A DNA stretch of 64,000 bases, taken from SHLQ01 sp033344795. Its GTDB lineage: Bacteria; Actinomycetota; Acidimicrobiia; Acidimicrobiales; SHLQ01. Positions 41,525 to 49,696 of the stretch are shown piece after piece (position 1 is the stretch's first letter; every line of letters begins with the position of its first letter). The position numbers and the translations under genes were made by a program. Below the pieces are notes generated by a model. It had not been told where the DNA came from. It saw only the letters and a list, made by a program, of their open reading frames with translations, and made no database searches. The stretch lies in assembly GCA_033344795.1 (NCBI GenBank), contig JAWPMS010000001.1, positions 4,340,001 to 4,404,000 on the forward strand, read 5' to 3'.

Positions 41525-42406
41525 TTACTCGTCGATGGATGACCCGTCGGTGAAGGACTGAAGCGTTTCGTTCGTCCGAGCAAAGTCTTCGACCCGCGCG
41601 GCGCGTTGATGCGTGCCGCGCAGAACGGCCAAGGGATCCTGTTGATCTCCGACGTATCCGAGCGAGAATGCGCCCTGCTGATACCCCATCATTCGCAGCA
41701 GATCATCGTCGAGCGTCCTGGCGAGCTCGGGAGGACACGCGAGGTACTGATTCTCCTCTTGACGAACCCACCCAACGCCATACGTGATGTTCACCCCTTG
41801 ACGAACGTCAGCCGCCACGTTGGCCCCGCCTCCGTGCAAGACCTTCCCCTCGTAGAAGAGCACGCTGCCTCGTTCCATCTCTGCTTGCATCGACTGGATC
41901 CGCTCGGCCTCGACGTCTGGCAGGGACGACGTCCCAGGACAAATGTGGGTGGCGCCATTGTCGGCGGTGAAATCGGTCAGAGCCCACATCGTGTTGCATT
42001 GCACGTGGTAGCTGGGCGGAAACGGATAGAGGTCGAACATCATCTGGTCGCGGTGCAGCTTCTGCGCAGTTTCGCCTGGTTCGATGGTGATGAGCTGCGT
42101 CAACAGAAGCTGCACAGCACTCGCATGTCCCAGAAAACTCTCCGCGACACCGACGGCCGTTCGATGCATGACAAGCTCACGAGCCGCCGGGCTCCGAGCG
42201 ATCAGAGCACCGGTTCGCCGGGTGTGCGCTCCGTCGTATGTGTCTGCGCCCACCTCAGACGCGTTGACAAACGGCTCGACCTCGTCAGCGAGCCGATCGA
42301 GCAACGCATGACCGGCCACACGATCGACGATCGCATATCCGTGTTCGGCCAGAAAGATGGCGATTTCGCGTGGATCGGTCTCGGGCTCGAAGTGGTGTAG
42401 GTGCAT
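41525..42406 (-). CDS. PhyH-family Fe(II)/2-oxoglutarate dioxygenase
   Basis: A 293-residue phytanoyl-CoA dioxygenase-like protein. The triad is visible as KLHRDQMMFDLYPF (HxD) and KVLHGGGANV (distal His), with the family segment TDFTADNGATHICPGTSS. Length and spacing fit actinobacterial PhyH proteins that hydroxylate small molecules; the substrate is unknown. It starts at ATG 42406 and faces the P-loop gene at 42464 across a 57-bp divergent region. Confidence 0.9.
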   Translation of the reverse strand: MHLHHFEPETDPREIAIFLAEHGYAIVDRVAGHALLDRLADEVEPFVNASEVGADTYDGAHTRRTGALIARSPAARELVMHRTAVGVAESFLGHASAVQLLLTQLITIEPGETAQKLHRDQMMFDLYPFPPSYHVQCNTMWALTDFTADNGATHICPGTSSLPDVEAERIQSMQAEMERGSVLFYEGKVLHGGGANVAADVRQGVNITYGVGWVRQEENQYLACPPELARTLDDDLLRMMGYQQGAFSLGYVGDQQDPLAVLRGTHQRAARVEDFARTNETLQSFTDGSSIDE

Positions 42407-42463
42407 CAGAAGCCATTCTCGCGCTACCGACGTCGGCGGGTAGTCGCGCTAGGTTCCGGTCCG

Positions 42464-43075
42464 ATGACCCCTGCTCGCAAGATTGCCTTCATCGGTTCAC
42501 ATTCCGTCCGAAAAACCAATGCCGTGCACTCATTCGCGGGCGCCGTTGGCCGGAGTGGGCGCAGCGTCGAAGTGGGTCGCGAGGTTGTCCGATTCAACCC
42601 ACTCGGACTGAATGAGGGAGCAACACCCGAGGCGCAGCTCTGGGTCGTGATGGCTCAGATACAACAGGAACTCGAGCTCAGGATGCGCGCCGACGTATTG
42701 GTCACCGATCGAGCCGTGATCGACAACTTCGCCTATTTTCTGCGGGTCACCGATGGACACGATCCGTTCGACGTCAAACCCCTCGTTGCGAACTGGTCCA
42801 AGACGTATGACCTGTTCGTCCGATTGCGCCCCGACGTTCCTCTGATGGCCGATGGCGTACGAAGCACGAGCGATCGATTTCGCAACGAGATCGAGAAGAT
42901 CCTCGACATGATCATCCCTCGCTACGTGGATCCCGATCGACTCATCGAGCTACGAGCGTCCGAGGTCACCGAATCGTTCGACTGGGGTGCGTTGCTTGAT
43001 CGGCTCTGCGGCCCACCAACGGTCGCCGACCCTGAACCAAAGCCGGTGAGTTACACACCAACGCTCTGGGACTAG
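42464..43075 (+). CDS. AAA/NadR-like P-loop protein with altered Walker A
   Basis: A 203-residue protein like the AAA_28/NadR-type kinases: strand RKIAFIGSHSVRKTNAVHSF, VLVTDRAVIDNFAYFLRVTD (Walker B-like Asp and DR motif), and LFVRLRPDVPLMADGVRSTS. In this family the P-loop normally reads GSHSTGKTT; here it is GSHSVRKT, with Arg at the invariant glycine before Lys. ATP binding may be changed or lost. The likely role, if active, is a nucleoside or small-molecule kinase. ATG 42464 follows TAGGTT by 8 nt (predicted leaderless). Confidence 0.78.
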   Translation: MTPARKIAFIGSHSVRKTNAVHSFAGAVGRSGRSVEVGREVVRFNPLGLNEGATPEAQLWVVMAQIQQELELRMRADVLVTDRAVIDNFAYFLRVTDGHDPFDVKPLVANWSKTYDLFVRLRPDVPLMADGVRSTSDRFRNEIEKILDMIIPRYVDPDRLIELRASEVTESFDWGALLDRLCGPPTVADPEPKPVSYTPTLWD

Positions 43076-43087
43076 CGTGATCTTCGC

Positions 43088-43111
43088 TATTGACAAATAT
43101 ATTTGTCAATA
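43088..43111. promoter_or_regulatory. 24-bp perfect palindrome before regulator gene
   Basis: A perfect 24-bp palindrome centred between 43099 and 43100; its half-site reads TATTGACAAATA. It ends 7 bp before the GTG start of the HTH regulator. The AT-rich TTGACAAAT half-site and position fit an operator for that ArsR-like protein, and the TTGACA may also act as a -35 box. Confidence 0.8.
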
Positions 43112-43118
43112 ACACACT

Positions 43119-43727
43119 GTGAAGGTGCTTGACCTCGAGGTGATCGATGATCCGCTAGTTGCCACCGCCGCCCTCGACCCGATCCGCGCACAACTTCTGG
43201 CCGCGCTGACCGAGCCTGCGTCGGCGGCCGGACTAGCAGAACGTGTCGGGATGACCAGGCAGAAGGTCAACTACCACCTTCGAACACTGGAAGACCACGG
43301 CCTGATTCATCTCGTCGAAGAACGGCCCCGGCGAGGCCTGACCGAACGAGTCATGGTCGCGTCGGCCAAATCCTACGCCTTGTCGCCCGACGTTCTCGGA
43401 GCCAGCGCCGCGACGCTAGAACGCGTGGATCGGCTCTCGAGCCGATACCTCATCGCCGTCGCCGGACAGCTCATCGGTGACGTCACCCGCCTGGCACGCG
43501 CGGCCACAAAGGCCGGCCAACCGCTCGCCACGCTCACCATCGAGTCTGACGTTCGCCTTGCGTCCGCCGCCGACCGGGCAGCGTTCTCGAAAGACCTCGC
43601 CGACGCGGTCGCAACGGTGAGCGCCCGCTATCACGACGAGACAGCAAAGGGCGGCAGATGGCATCGACTCATCGTGGCCTCCCACCCCCGCCGATCAACA
43701 CACAAGGAAGTTGCAGCCGATGACTGA
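43119..43727 (+). CDS. ArsR-like HTH regulator with C-terminal extension
   Basis: A 202-residue regulator. The winged helix (LDPIRAQLLAALTEPASAAG; LAERVGMTRQKVNYHLRTLE; DHGLIHLVEERPRRG) is ArsR-like, and the extra 110 residues form a helical C-terminal domain absent from the two short ArsR proteins of the window. Start is GTG 43119. It overlaps the SRPBCC gene at 43720 by 8 bp. The palindrome at 43088-43111 is its likely target. Confidence 0.88.
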   Translation: MKVLDLEVIDDPLVATAALDPIRAQLLAALTEPASAAGLAERVGMTRQKVNYHLRTLEDHGLIHLVEERPRRGLTERVMVASAKSYALSPDVLGASAATLERVDRLSSRYLIAVAGQLIGDVTRLARAATKAGQPLATLTIESDVRLASAADRAAFSKDLADAVATVSARYHDETAKGGRWHRLIVASHPRRSTHKEVAADD

Positions 43728-44505
43728 AGACAGCGCCGCAGACCGACGACCACCAATCGAACTCGAAATCGAGGTCGACGGCACACCCGAAGAGGTCTGG
43801 CAAGCCATTGCGACGGGCCCCGGAATCAGCTCGTGGTACGTGCCCCACCAAGTCGAAGAACGCCAAGGCGGTGCAGCCACAGCGTCGTTCGGACCTGGCC
43901 CCGAGATGCAGGTGAGCGGCCGGGTCGCCAACTGGGATCCCCCACGGCGCGTGGTTTTCGATGGTGGCGATTCCGACGAAGGCCTCGCGTTCGAATGGCT
44001 CGTCGAAGCGGCCAGTGGGAGCACCTGCATCGTACGGTTGGTGAATTCGGGCTTTCTTGCCGGTGACGAGTGGGACGACTACTACGACGCGATGCATGAA
44101 GGATGGCGAATCTTCCTCGCCAACCTGCAGCTGCATTGCGCGCACTTTCGGGGCCAAACCGCGATCGCGAGCCTGCCAATGGCGACCTGGCCACGTCGCG
44201 CCGATGACGCGTGGACAGTCCTGACGACCGGTCTTGGAATCGACCCCTCGCCGACGATCGGCGATCGCCTCGAGGTTTCTGAAGACGGACTTCCTTCACT
44301 GCAGGGCGAAGTCGTCGACGTCAGACCGCACCGCATCTCCGTTCTCGTCGACGGACCCGCGCCGGGCACAGCGTTTGTTGCAGTCGAAGGACGCGGCGAC
44401 TCGGTCGAGGTCTCGATCTGGACGTATCTGTACGGGGAGGCCGGCACGATCGCGTCGATGAAGGATGATCCGATCTGGCGGGAGTGGTTGACCGAGAGAT
44501 CCTGA
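43720..44505 (+). CDS. SRPBCC-domain protein with C-terminal extension
   Basis: A 261-residue protein. Residues 10-145 form an AHSA1-like SRPBCC domain: IELEIEVDGTPEEVWQAIAT, GPGISSWYVPHQVEE, PPRRVVFDGGDSD, CIVRLVNSGFLAGDEWDDYY. Residues 160-261 form a second, weaker region (LPSLQGEVVDVRPHRISVLV, VEVSIWTYLYGEAG) that may be a divergent second copy. ATG 43720 lies inside the end of the regulator gene, so translation is probably coupled. Third regulator-SRPBCC cassette of the window. Confidence 0.87.
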   Translation: MTEDSAADRRPPIELEIEVDGTPEEVWQAIATGPGISSWYVPHQVEERQGGAATASFGPGPEMQVSGRVANWDPPRRVVFDGGDSDEGLAFEWLVEAASGSTCIVRLVNSGFLAGDEWDDYYDAMHEGWRIFLANLQLHCAHFRGQTAIASLPMATWPRRADDAWTVLTTGLGIDPSPTIGDRLEVSEDGLPSLQGEVVDVRPHRISVLVDGPAPGTAFVAVEGRGDSVEVSIWTYLYGEAGTIASMKDDPIWREWLTERS

Positions 44506-44510
44506 CGGGC

Positions 44511-45467
44511 TCAGCGGAGCGCATCAAGGACCGGAGCAAACCCCTCTGGATCGCGTACGACGTAGTGGGTGATGCCGAGTTGATCTCGGAGCCGACCGAC
44601 CTTGTCGACCAGCTGCTCGATGGAGCCACTCAGGATGAATGGCGTCTCCGCGACCACGTCTGGAGGAAGTTCGAACTGCACTGCGAGCTCGTCGACCGAG
44701 ACCGCGTCCTTCCCTACCGATACATGCTGCACCAGCGAGGACCGTTCCATGTCGCCCTCGCGATCTCCTGCCGAAGCCACAAGCCATGCAGCTCGTTCCA
44801 AAAGGTCCGCCAGCGCAAATCCGCCACCGGTTGGGATTCCACCCTCACCATGGGTCAGCCCTGTGAACTGAAAGATGTCGGCGTACTTCGCTGCGAGCTC
44901 CACGACCCGCCGTCCATGCCCTCCGATCAGAAGTGGAACGGGTTGTTGGACAGGAGACAGTCCGATGTCGTCGAAGACGACGGTTTCGAACTCTCCCCGG
45001 TGTTCGACGGTGCCGTCATCGAGCAACGCCCGAAGAATCGCCAACGACTCGCCGAACCGAGTCACGCGCGGACCTGGCGAGCGAATAGGCGCACCGATCG
45101 CTTCGTGCTCGGCCTCGGCGTAACCGGTGCCCACGCCCAACACGAGACGCCCACTTGTCAGACGGTCAACAGACGCCGCGGTTCGGGCAAGAAGGGCTGG
45201 GTTGTAGAACTCGTTGTTCACCACGAGCGTGCCTACACGCAGCGTCGTTGTAGCAGCAGCGGCGATCAGCAGTGGCGCAAATGGATCCACCACGTAGAGC
45301 CCACCGCCCCGACCCCCGCTGAACGGTGCCCCGATGTGGTCGGAAGTGAACAACTCGCTGTAACCAAGTTGTTCGATCCGGCGGGCATGCTCACCGAGAG
45401 CCGTTGGGTCATCGAATGGACCACCCTGGATTGCAAACCGATAGGGCCGATTCTGTGCGGCTGTCAT
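44511..45467 (-). CDS. LLM-class F420-dependent oxidoreductase
   Basis: A 318-residue luciferase-like enzyme: FAIQGGPFDDPTALGEHARR, IEQLGYSELFTSDHIG, LRVGTLVVNNEFYNPALLAR, GRLVLGVGTGYAEAEHEAIG and PLLIGGHGRRVVELAAKYAD. The order fits the TIGR03621-like mycobacterial F420 group; cofactor and substrate are inferred from family. It is convergent with the SRPBCC gene, 5 bp apart, and 193 bp from the LiaF-like gene on the other side. Confidence 0.88.
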   Translation of the reverse strand: MTAAQNRPYRFAIQGGPFDDPTALGEHARRIEQLGYSELFTSDHIGAPFSGGRGGGLYVVDPFAPLLIAAAATTTLRVGTLVVNNEFYNPALLARTAASVDRLTSGRLVLGVGTGYAEAEHEAIGAPIRSPGPRVTRFGESLAILRALLDDGTVEHRGEFETVVFDDIGLSPVQQPVPLLIGGHGRRVVELAAKYADIFQFTGLTHGEGGIPTGGGFALADLLERAAWLVASAGDREGDMERSSLVQHVSVGKDAVSVDELAVQFELPPDVVAETPFILSGSIEQLVDKVGRLRDQLGITHYVVRDPEGFAPVLDALR

Positions 45468-45660
45468 GGAATGAGGCTAACCAGGCCTGCGCAGTTCACG
45501 AATAGCGGGTGCGCTCGCTACATCGTCCCGCTTGCATGTAGAGAGCGACAAAGCGCTGCGCGCCGGGAACGGAGACGACCCTCAAGGCGTTGAAGGAGCG
45601 CGCCGATTACCACCATGTGGTTCGTGCAATTCAAACGAACATGGTGGAGATGAATCAACA

Positions 45661-46200
45661 ATGGCGGCAAAACTGACAGCAGTCCTCGGCAACTGCAAAC
45701 GCACCGGTCGGTGGAAGATCCGGCCGAACACCAAGGCGCTCGTGGTGTTTGGGAACTGCAAGATCGACTACCGCGATGCCTACGCCGACGAGGACCTCGA
45801 AGAGATAAAGCTCGATGTGTTGTGCGTCTTTGGGCGCGCCGTCTTCCTTCTTCCACCGGGAGCGAGCGTGCAACCATCCGCAGTGAGCATGTTTTCCTCG
45901 AGCAGCTTCGCGGTAGAAGTGACGAGCGTCAGCTCAGACCTCCCCAACATCAAGCTCGAGTCGACGACAGTCTTTGGCATGTGCCGCGTGCAGACCGTGC
46001 ACGTCGAAAACGACGCGACTCTCCCCGTTCTGGTGGCCGAAGACGAACACGATCAGCGAGATCTCAGCGCACCACCCGCGGTCGAATCGATGCTTCCACC
46101 GCTGCTTCCACCACCGATTCCTCCGTCCGCGCTTGTCGATTTGCCAATCAAAACAACACTGCAGGCGCCGGACAAAGAACCCTCATTTATCGATCAGTAG
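45661..46200 (+). CDS. LiaF-like (DUF2154/cell wall-active antibiotic response) protein
   Basis: A 179-residue protein. Three repeating short strands, LTAVLGNCKRTGRWKIRPNT, ALVVFGNCKIDYRDAYAD and LDVLCVFGRAVFLLPPG, make the beta-solenoid pattern of the LiaF C-terminal domain, where avFG-x-x-x-iD-x-x-x-A repeats occur. The N-terminal membrane helices of full LiaF are missing, and the C-terminus is Pro-rich and acidic. LiaF proteins inhibit LiaRS envelope-stress kinases in Bacillota. A PAS kinase follows 77 bp downstream, so a similar link is possible but not shown. Confidence 0.75.
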   Translation: MAAKLTAVLGNCKRTGRWKIRPNTKALVVFGNCKIDYRDAYADEDLEEIKLDVLCVFGRAVFLLPPGASVQPSAVSMFSSSSFAVEVTSVSSDLPNIKLESTTVFGMCRVQTVHVENDATLPVLVAEDEHDQRDLSAPPAVESMLPPLLPPPIPPSALVDLPIKTTLQAPDKEPSFIDQ

Positions 46201-46277
46201 AGAAATATTTGTCGCACTAACACCCACAAGACACGAAGTAGCCTCTACGTTCTCTTCAGGCGTTGAGGAGGCAGAGC

Positions 46278-47381
46278 TTGGGAGCAAACTCGCTACCTGC
46301 GGTTGTGGCGGCAACCGAGCGAGCAACAATTGGCATAAGTCTTGTTGACGCGGACTGCAAGTACACCTGGGTGAACGAGGCATTCTGCGCCCTGCTCGGA
46401 TACACGCGCACCCAACTTCTCGGACGCTCGCCCTTCGAGTTCACGCACCCTGACGATGTCGATCTCGATCGCGAACTTTCCGAGCAGGCCTTCCGAGGCG
46501 AGATCCCCCACTTTCAGGCTCGCAAGCGGTACATCCGGCGAGACGGTTCGATCTTTGTCGGCGACCTTCTCGCGTCGGTCTTCTTCGAGGACGGGGTGGC
46601 CCTCGGGGGTTATTCGGTCTTGGTCGACGCATCCCAGACCGACCCCACGACACAGAGGATCGAGTCGCTCCAACGATCTGCCGCCATTGGGCAGGTGACC
46701 GCCGCAGCAGTGCACGATCTGCGAAACAACATTGCCGCCGTCGGCCTGGTGGGCGACACGCTCGAAGCCCAATTCGGTCTGCTTCCCGCGATCGAACTCT
46801 TGAAGTATGAAGTCGAAGGAACCCACTCACTCCTGTCGTCGATCATGGGGTACGTGCGTCCCGACGAGCCCACCGGTTCATGGGAGACGATCGGCACCGT
46901 CGTCGCTCAGGCTCATCCCCTGCTCCGACTCGCAGTTCCCGCGAGGATCAACTTCGACGTATTGCTGACCGAGCCCGACATCACTGCGACGATCGAAGCC
47001 CGCGAGCTTCAACAGGTGATTACCAACCTCGTCTTGAATGCACGCGATGCAGTGGTCTCCGAGGGCGGCCGAATCTCACTCACGGCGGGCGCCACCATCG
47101 GTGATGCCGAGTGTGTCGACATCATCGTCAGCGACAGTGGCTCCGGCATGACGCCCGAAGAGCTCGAGCAGGCGTTCGACCCATACTTCACCACCAAGGG
47201 GGAGAACGGCACCGGGCTTGGTCTCACGATCTGCCGAGACATCATCGAACGAAACGGCGGCCGATTGCTCGTCGAATCAACGCCGGGAGAAGGCGCGACC
47301 TTCACGATTCGACTTCCCCAGAGCATCGCAGTTCACAACGGGGCCTCCCCCGGCTCACTAGCTGTCGCCGAGTCCGGCTAG
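46278..47381 (+). CDS. Soluble PAS histidine kinase, TTG start
   Basis: A 367-residue kinase. PAS domain about 10-125 (IGISLVDADCKYTWVNEAFC, ALLGYTRTQLLGRSPFEFTH); DHp with acceptor His in TAAAVHDLRNNIAAVGLVGD; HATPase with N box QVITNLVLNARDAVVSE and G boxes VSDSGSGMTPEE and KGENGTGLGLTIC. No membrane helices and no partner response regulator nearby. I start at TTG 46278, because GAGGAGG ends 6 nt upstream; the earlier TTG at 46263 has no such site. It follows the LiaF-like gene and its stop overlaps hutH by 4 bp. Confidence 0.9.
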   Translation: MGANSLPAVVAATERATIGISLVDADCKYTWVNEAFCALLGYTRTQLLGRSPFEFTHPDDVDLDRELSEQAFRGEIPHFQARKRYIRRDGSIFVGDLLASVFFEDGVALGGYSVLVDASQTDPTTQRIESLQRSAAIGQVTAAAVHDLRNNIAAVGLVGDTLEAQFGLLPAIELLKYEVEGTHSLLSSIMGYVRPDEPTGSWETIGTVVAQAHPLLRLAVPARINFDVLLTEPDITATIEARELQQVITNLVLNARDAVVSEGGRISLTAGATIGDAECVDIIVSDSGSGMTPEELEQAFDPYFTTKGENGTGLGLTICRDIIERNGGRLLVESTPGEGATFTIRLPQSIAVHNGASPGSLAVAESG

Positions 47382-48931
47382 TTCAGAACGATCCCGTTCT
47401 CGGCCAGGCGCCGATCGGGCGCTCCAGATCTCAGCAGAGTCTCCGCCTGGCCAAGCTCAGGCGACAGGAACCTGTCTGGCCCAGGCCCAGCAACGTCTCG
47501 CCGTAATTCCTCGATGGCCAGCCCTGTTGCGACCGAAGGCTGCAACGGCGTGCGGAGATCGACGGCGCGAGCTGCAATGACCCACTCGACTGCGAGAATT
47601 CGGCGGACGTTGTCGATCAGTCGACGCAACTTTCGCACCGCGCCCCATGCCATCGAGACATGATCCTCCTGCATGCCCGAGGTCGGCAGTGAATCGACCG
47701 AAGCAGGCATCGCGAGACGCTTGTTTTCCGATGCCATCGCCGCCGCCGTGTAGTGCCCGATCATCAAACCGCTGTCGACTCCGACTTCATCGGCGAGGAA
47801 CGGAGGTAGGCCCTGGTTCCTTGTTCGATCCAGCAGTCGGTCCATGCGACGTTCACTGATCGCCCCGATCTCGGCCATGGCGATTGCCAGGAAGTCAGCC
47901 GCGAATCCGAGGGGTGCGCCGTGGAAGTTTCCGCACGATTCGACCCTGCCATCCGCGAGCACCATCGGGTTGTCTATCGCCGAAGCGAGTTCGTTCTCGG
48001 CGACCCAGCGAACGTGATTGAGCGTGTCGCGTGCAGCACCGTTCACCGACGGCGTGCACCGGATCGAATACGCGTCCTGCACTCGATCGTCGTTGGATTT
48101 GTGACTCTCGACGATGGGCGACCCCGCAAGCATCGTTCGCAGATTGGCCGCGCTGGCCGCCTGGCCGGGTTGCGGACGGAGTTGTTGCAGGTCGTCTGCG
48201 AACGGAGCGTCCGTCGCGAGGAGCCCTTCGATCGTTATCGCGGCGATCATGTCCGCTTGAGTGAGAAGCCGTTCCGCATCGGCAACGGCGAGACACAACA
48301 TCCCGAGAATCGCATCGGTCCCATTGGTGACCGAGAGCCCTTCCTTCTCCGCGAGTGTGATCGGCGAAAGCCCGGCCGAGGCCAAGGCTTCTGCTGCGGG
48401 CTTGCGCTGACCGTCGTGCATGACGTCACCCTCGCCAAGAATCGCCAAGGCACCGTGTGCCAGCGGCGCGAGATCACCGCTGGCGCCAAGGGACCCGTAC
48501 TCGGGCACGATCGGAGAGATGTGGGCATTCAGCAAGTCGACCATCGCTTGCGCAACGATCGGTCGCGCTCCACTTGCTCCAAGTGCGAGTGTGCGCGCAC
48601 GCAGAAAGACCATGGCGCGCACCACTTCGTCCTCTACGGGATCACCCATCCCTGCCGCATGCGATCGGACAAGCGCGATCTGCAGCGCCTGACGCCGCTC
48701 GGCTGGGATCGATACGTTGGCAAGCGCGCCAAAGCCGGTCGAGATCCCGTACTTGGCTTCCCCTTCGGCAAGGCGCTCGACCACGGAGCGGGCTTTCACC
48801 ATCCTGTCGATGGCCCCCGGTGTCAGTTCTACCGGAGCCAGGTGCCGAGCGACGCGGCCAACATCGGAGATCGACACCCCTCGCCCGTCGAGATGAACAA
48901 GCTGCTCAGATTCCGATGTTGTCAGCGTCAT
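47378..48931 (-). CDS. hutH: Histidine ammonia-lyase
   Basis: A 517-residue enzyme that converts L-histidine to urocanate and ammonia. The MIO cofactor precursor Ala150-Ser151-Gly152 lies in GSLGASGDLAPLAHGAL; the active-site region YGISTGFGALANV and the Gln/Asn/Arg segments QDAYSIRCTPSVNGAARD and NPMVLADGRVESCGNFHG are present, so it appears active. ATG 48931 overlaps the IclR stop (ATGA), so regulator and enzyme are co-translated on the minus strand, facing away from the rest of the hut genes. Confidence 0.95.
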   Translation of the reverse strand: MTLTTSESEQLVHLDGRGVSISDVGRVARHLAPVELTPGAIDRMVKARSVVERLAEGEAKYGISTGFGALANVSIPAERRQALQIALVRSHAAGMGDPVEDEVVRAMVFLRARTLALGASGARPIVAQAMVDLLNAHISPIVPEYGSLGASGDLAPLAHGALAILGEGDVMHDGQRKPAAEALASAGLSPITLAEKEGLSVTNGTDAILGMLCLAVADAERLLTQADMIAAITIEGLLATDAPFADDLQQLRPQPGQAASAANLRTMLAGSPIVESHKSNDDRVQDAYSIRCTPSVNGAARDTLNHVRWVAENELASAIDNPMVLADGRVESCGNFHGAPLGFAADFLAIAMAEIGAISERRMDRLLDRTRNQGLPPFLADEVGVDSGLMIGHYTAAAMASENKRLAMPASVDSLPTSGMQEDHVSMAWGAVRKLRRLIDNVRRILAVEWVIAARAVDLRTPLQPSVATGLAIEELRRDVAGPGPDRFLSPELGQAETLLRSGAPDRRLAENGIVLN

Positions 48932-49617
48932 GACGCAACCTCGTTGCTGGTCGAGAGGAGTCCGAGCTCGGCGGTCAACGCGAGAACGGTTTCCGAGAGC
49001 TGACTGACGGCCTGGGCTCGTTCGTCGCCGATCAGTCGTTGGTCTGGTCCGACGATCGATACCGCGACTGCGATCCCAAAGGTGCCCTGTAACGCCATGG
49101 AGATCGCCGTGATGTCTGGTTCGACCGCTCCCGTTCGAACCACGGGGGTGCCCGGTGTCTCGAATGCTGCTCCAGCTGCCGTTCCCTCGATCGGCACGTT
49201 CTGGCCCACCCACCCCACGTGACGAATCGCCCGACTGCTTTCTGCGGTCGCCACGTACGTCGCAGTCCTGCCATCGGAGACGACCAGGTAGACCGATTCG
49301 CCAGACGACGCGGCGAGGGCCTCGAGGTGTGGTTGTGCCGTGGCGAGCAGTCCTTCGAGTAGTCCGCCGTCATGAAGGGACACCGCAATTCGTTGCAGAG
49401 TTGCTCCGGGATGGAACAGCCCCTGCTCATCACGATCGAGATAACCACGGGCTTCGAGCGCTCGAAGGTATCGCAAGGCAGTGGTGGGCGTCAGATCAGC
49501 ATTCGATGCCGCAGTAGTGAGCGAACATCCTGTCTCCGCGATCACGATCTCGAGGAGGTCCAGCACCCGTTCGATCGATCGCGGCACCTGTTCGGACTGC
49601 GGGATATCCAGTGTCAT
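48928..49617 (-). CDS. IclR-family regulator, probable hut regulator
   Basis: A 229-residue IclR protein. HTH about 20-60 (ERVLDLLEIVIAETGCSLTT, NADLTPTTALRYLRALEARG); the effector domain contains SVYLVVSDGRTATYVATAES, VPIEGTAAGAAFETPG and ISMALQGTFGIAVAVSIVGP. The effector is plausibly histidine or urocanate, by position. ATG 49617 with AAGGA 6 nt upstream is preferred to TTG 49647. It is divergent from hutU and overlaps hutH. Confidence 0.9.
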   Translation of the reverse strand: MTLDIPQSEQVPRSIERVLDLLEIVIAETGCSLTTAASNADLTPTTALRYLRALEARGYLDRDEQGLFHPGATLQRIAVSLHDGGLLEGLLATAQPHLEALAASSGESVYLVVSDGRTATYVATAESSRAIRHVGWVGQNVPIEGTAAGAAFETPGTPVVRTGAVEPDITAISMALQGTFGIAVAVSIVGPDQRLIGDERAQAVSQLSETVLALTAELGLLSTSNEVAS

Positions 49618-49631
49618 GAGTTCCTTCAGAA

Positions 49632-49690
49632 TGTCATCTACTGACAAGTGATGTTATGGGTTGACAAGCTACGTGAATGATCCGCAGACT
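49632..49690. promoter_or_regulatory. hutU promoter and 10-bp-phased TGWCA pentamer array
   Basis: Pentamers start at 49632 (TGTCA), 49642 (TGACA), 49652 (TGTTA) and 49662 (TGACA), exactly 10 bp apart. The last overlaps the -35 TTGACA (49661-49666), which is followed after 18 nt by CAGACT (49685-49690) and then, 6 nt later, by the hutU ATG, giving a predicted leaderless transcript. The direct repeat TGACAAG (49642 and 49662) may also be read by the IclR protein. Confidence 0.65.
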
Positions 49691-49696
49691 GCAAGC

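Noticed and set aside
49661..49696. Extended hutU start at TTG 49661
   Set aside because: The TTG is part of the -35 box TTGACA and the 12 extra residues do not fit the urocanase N-terminus.
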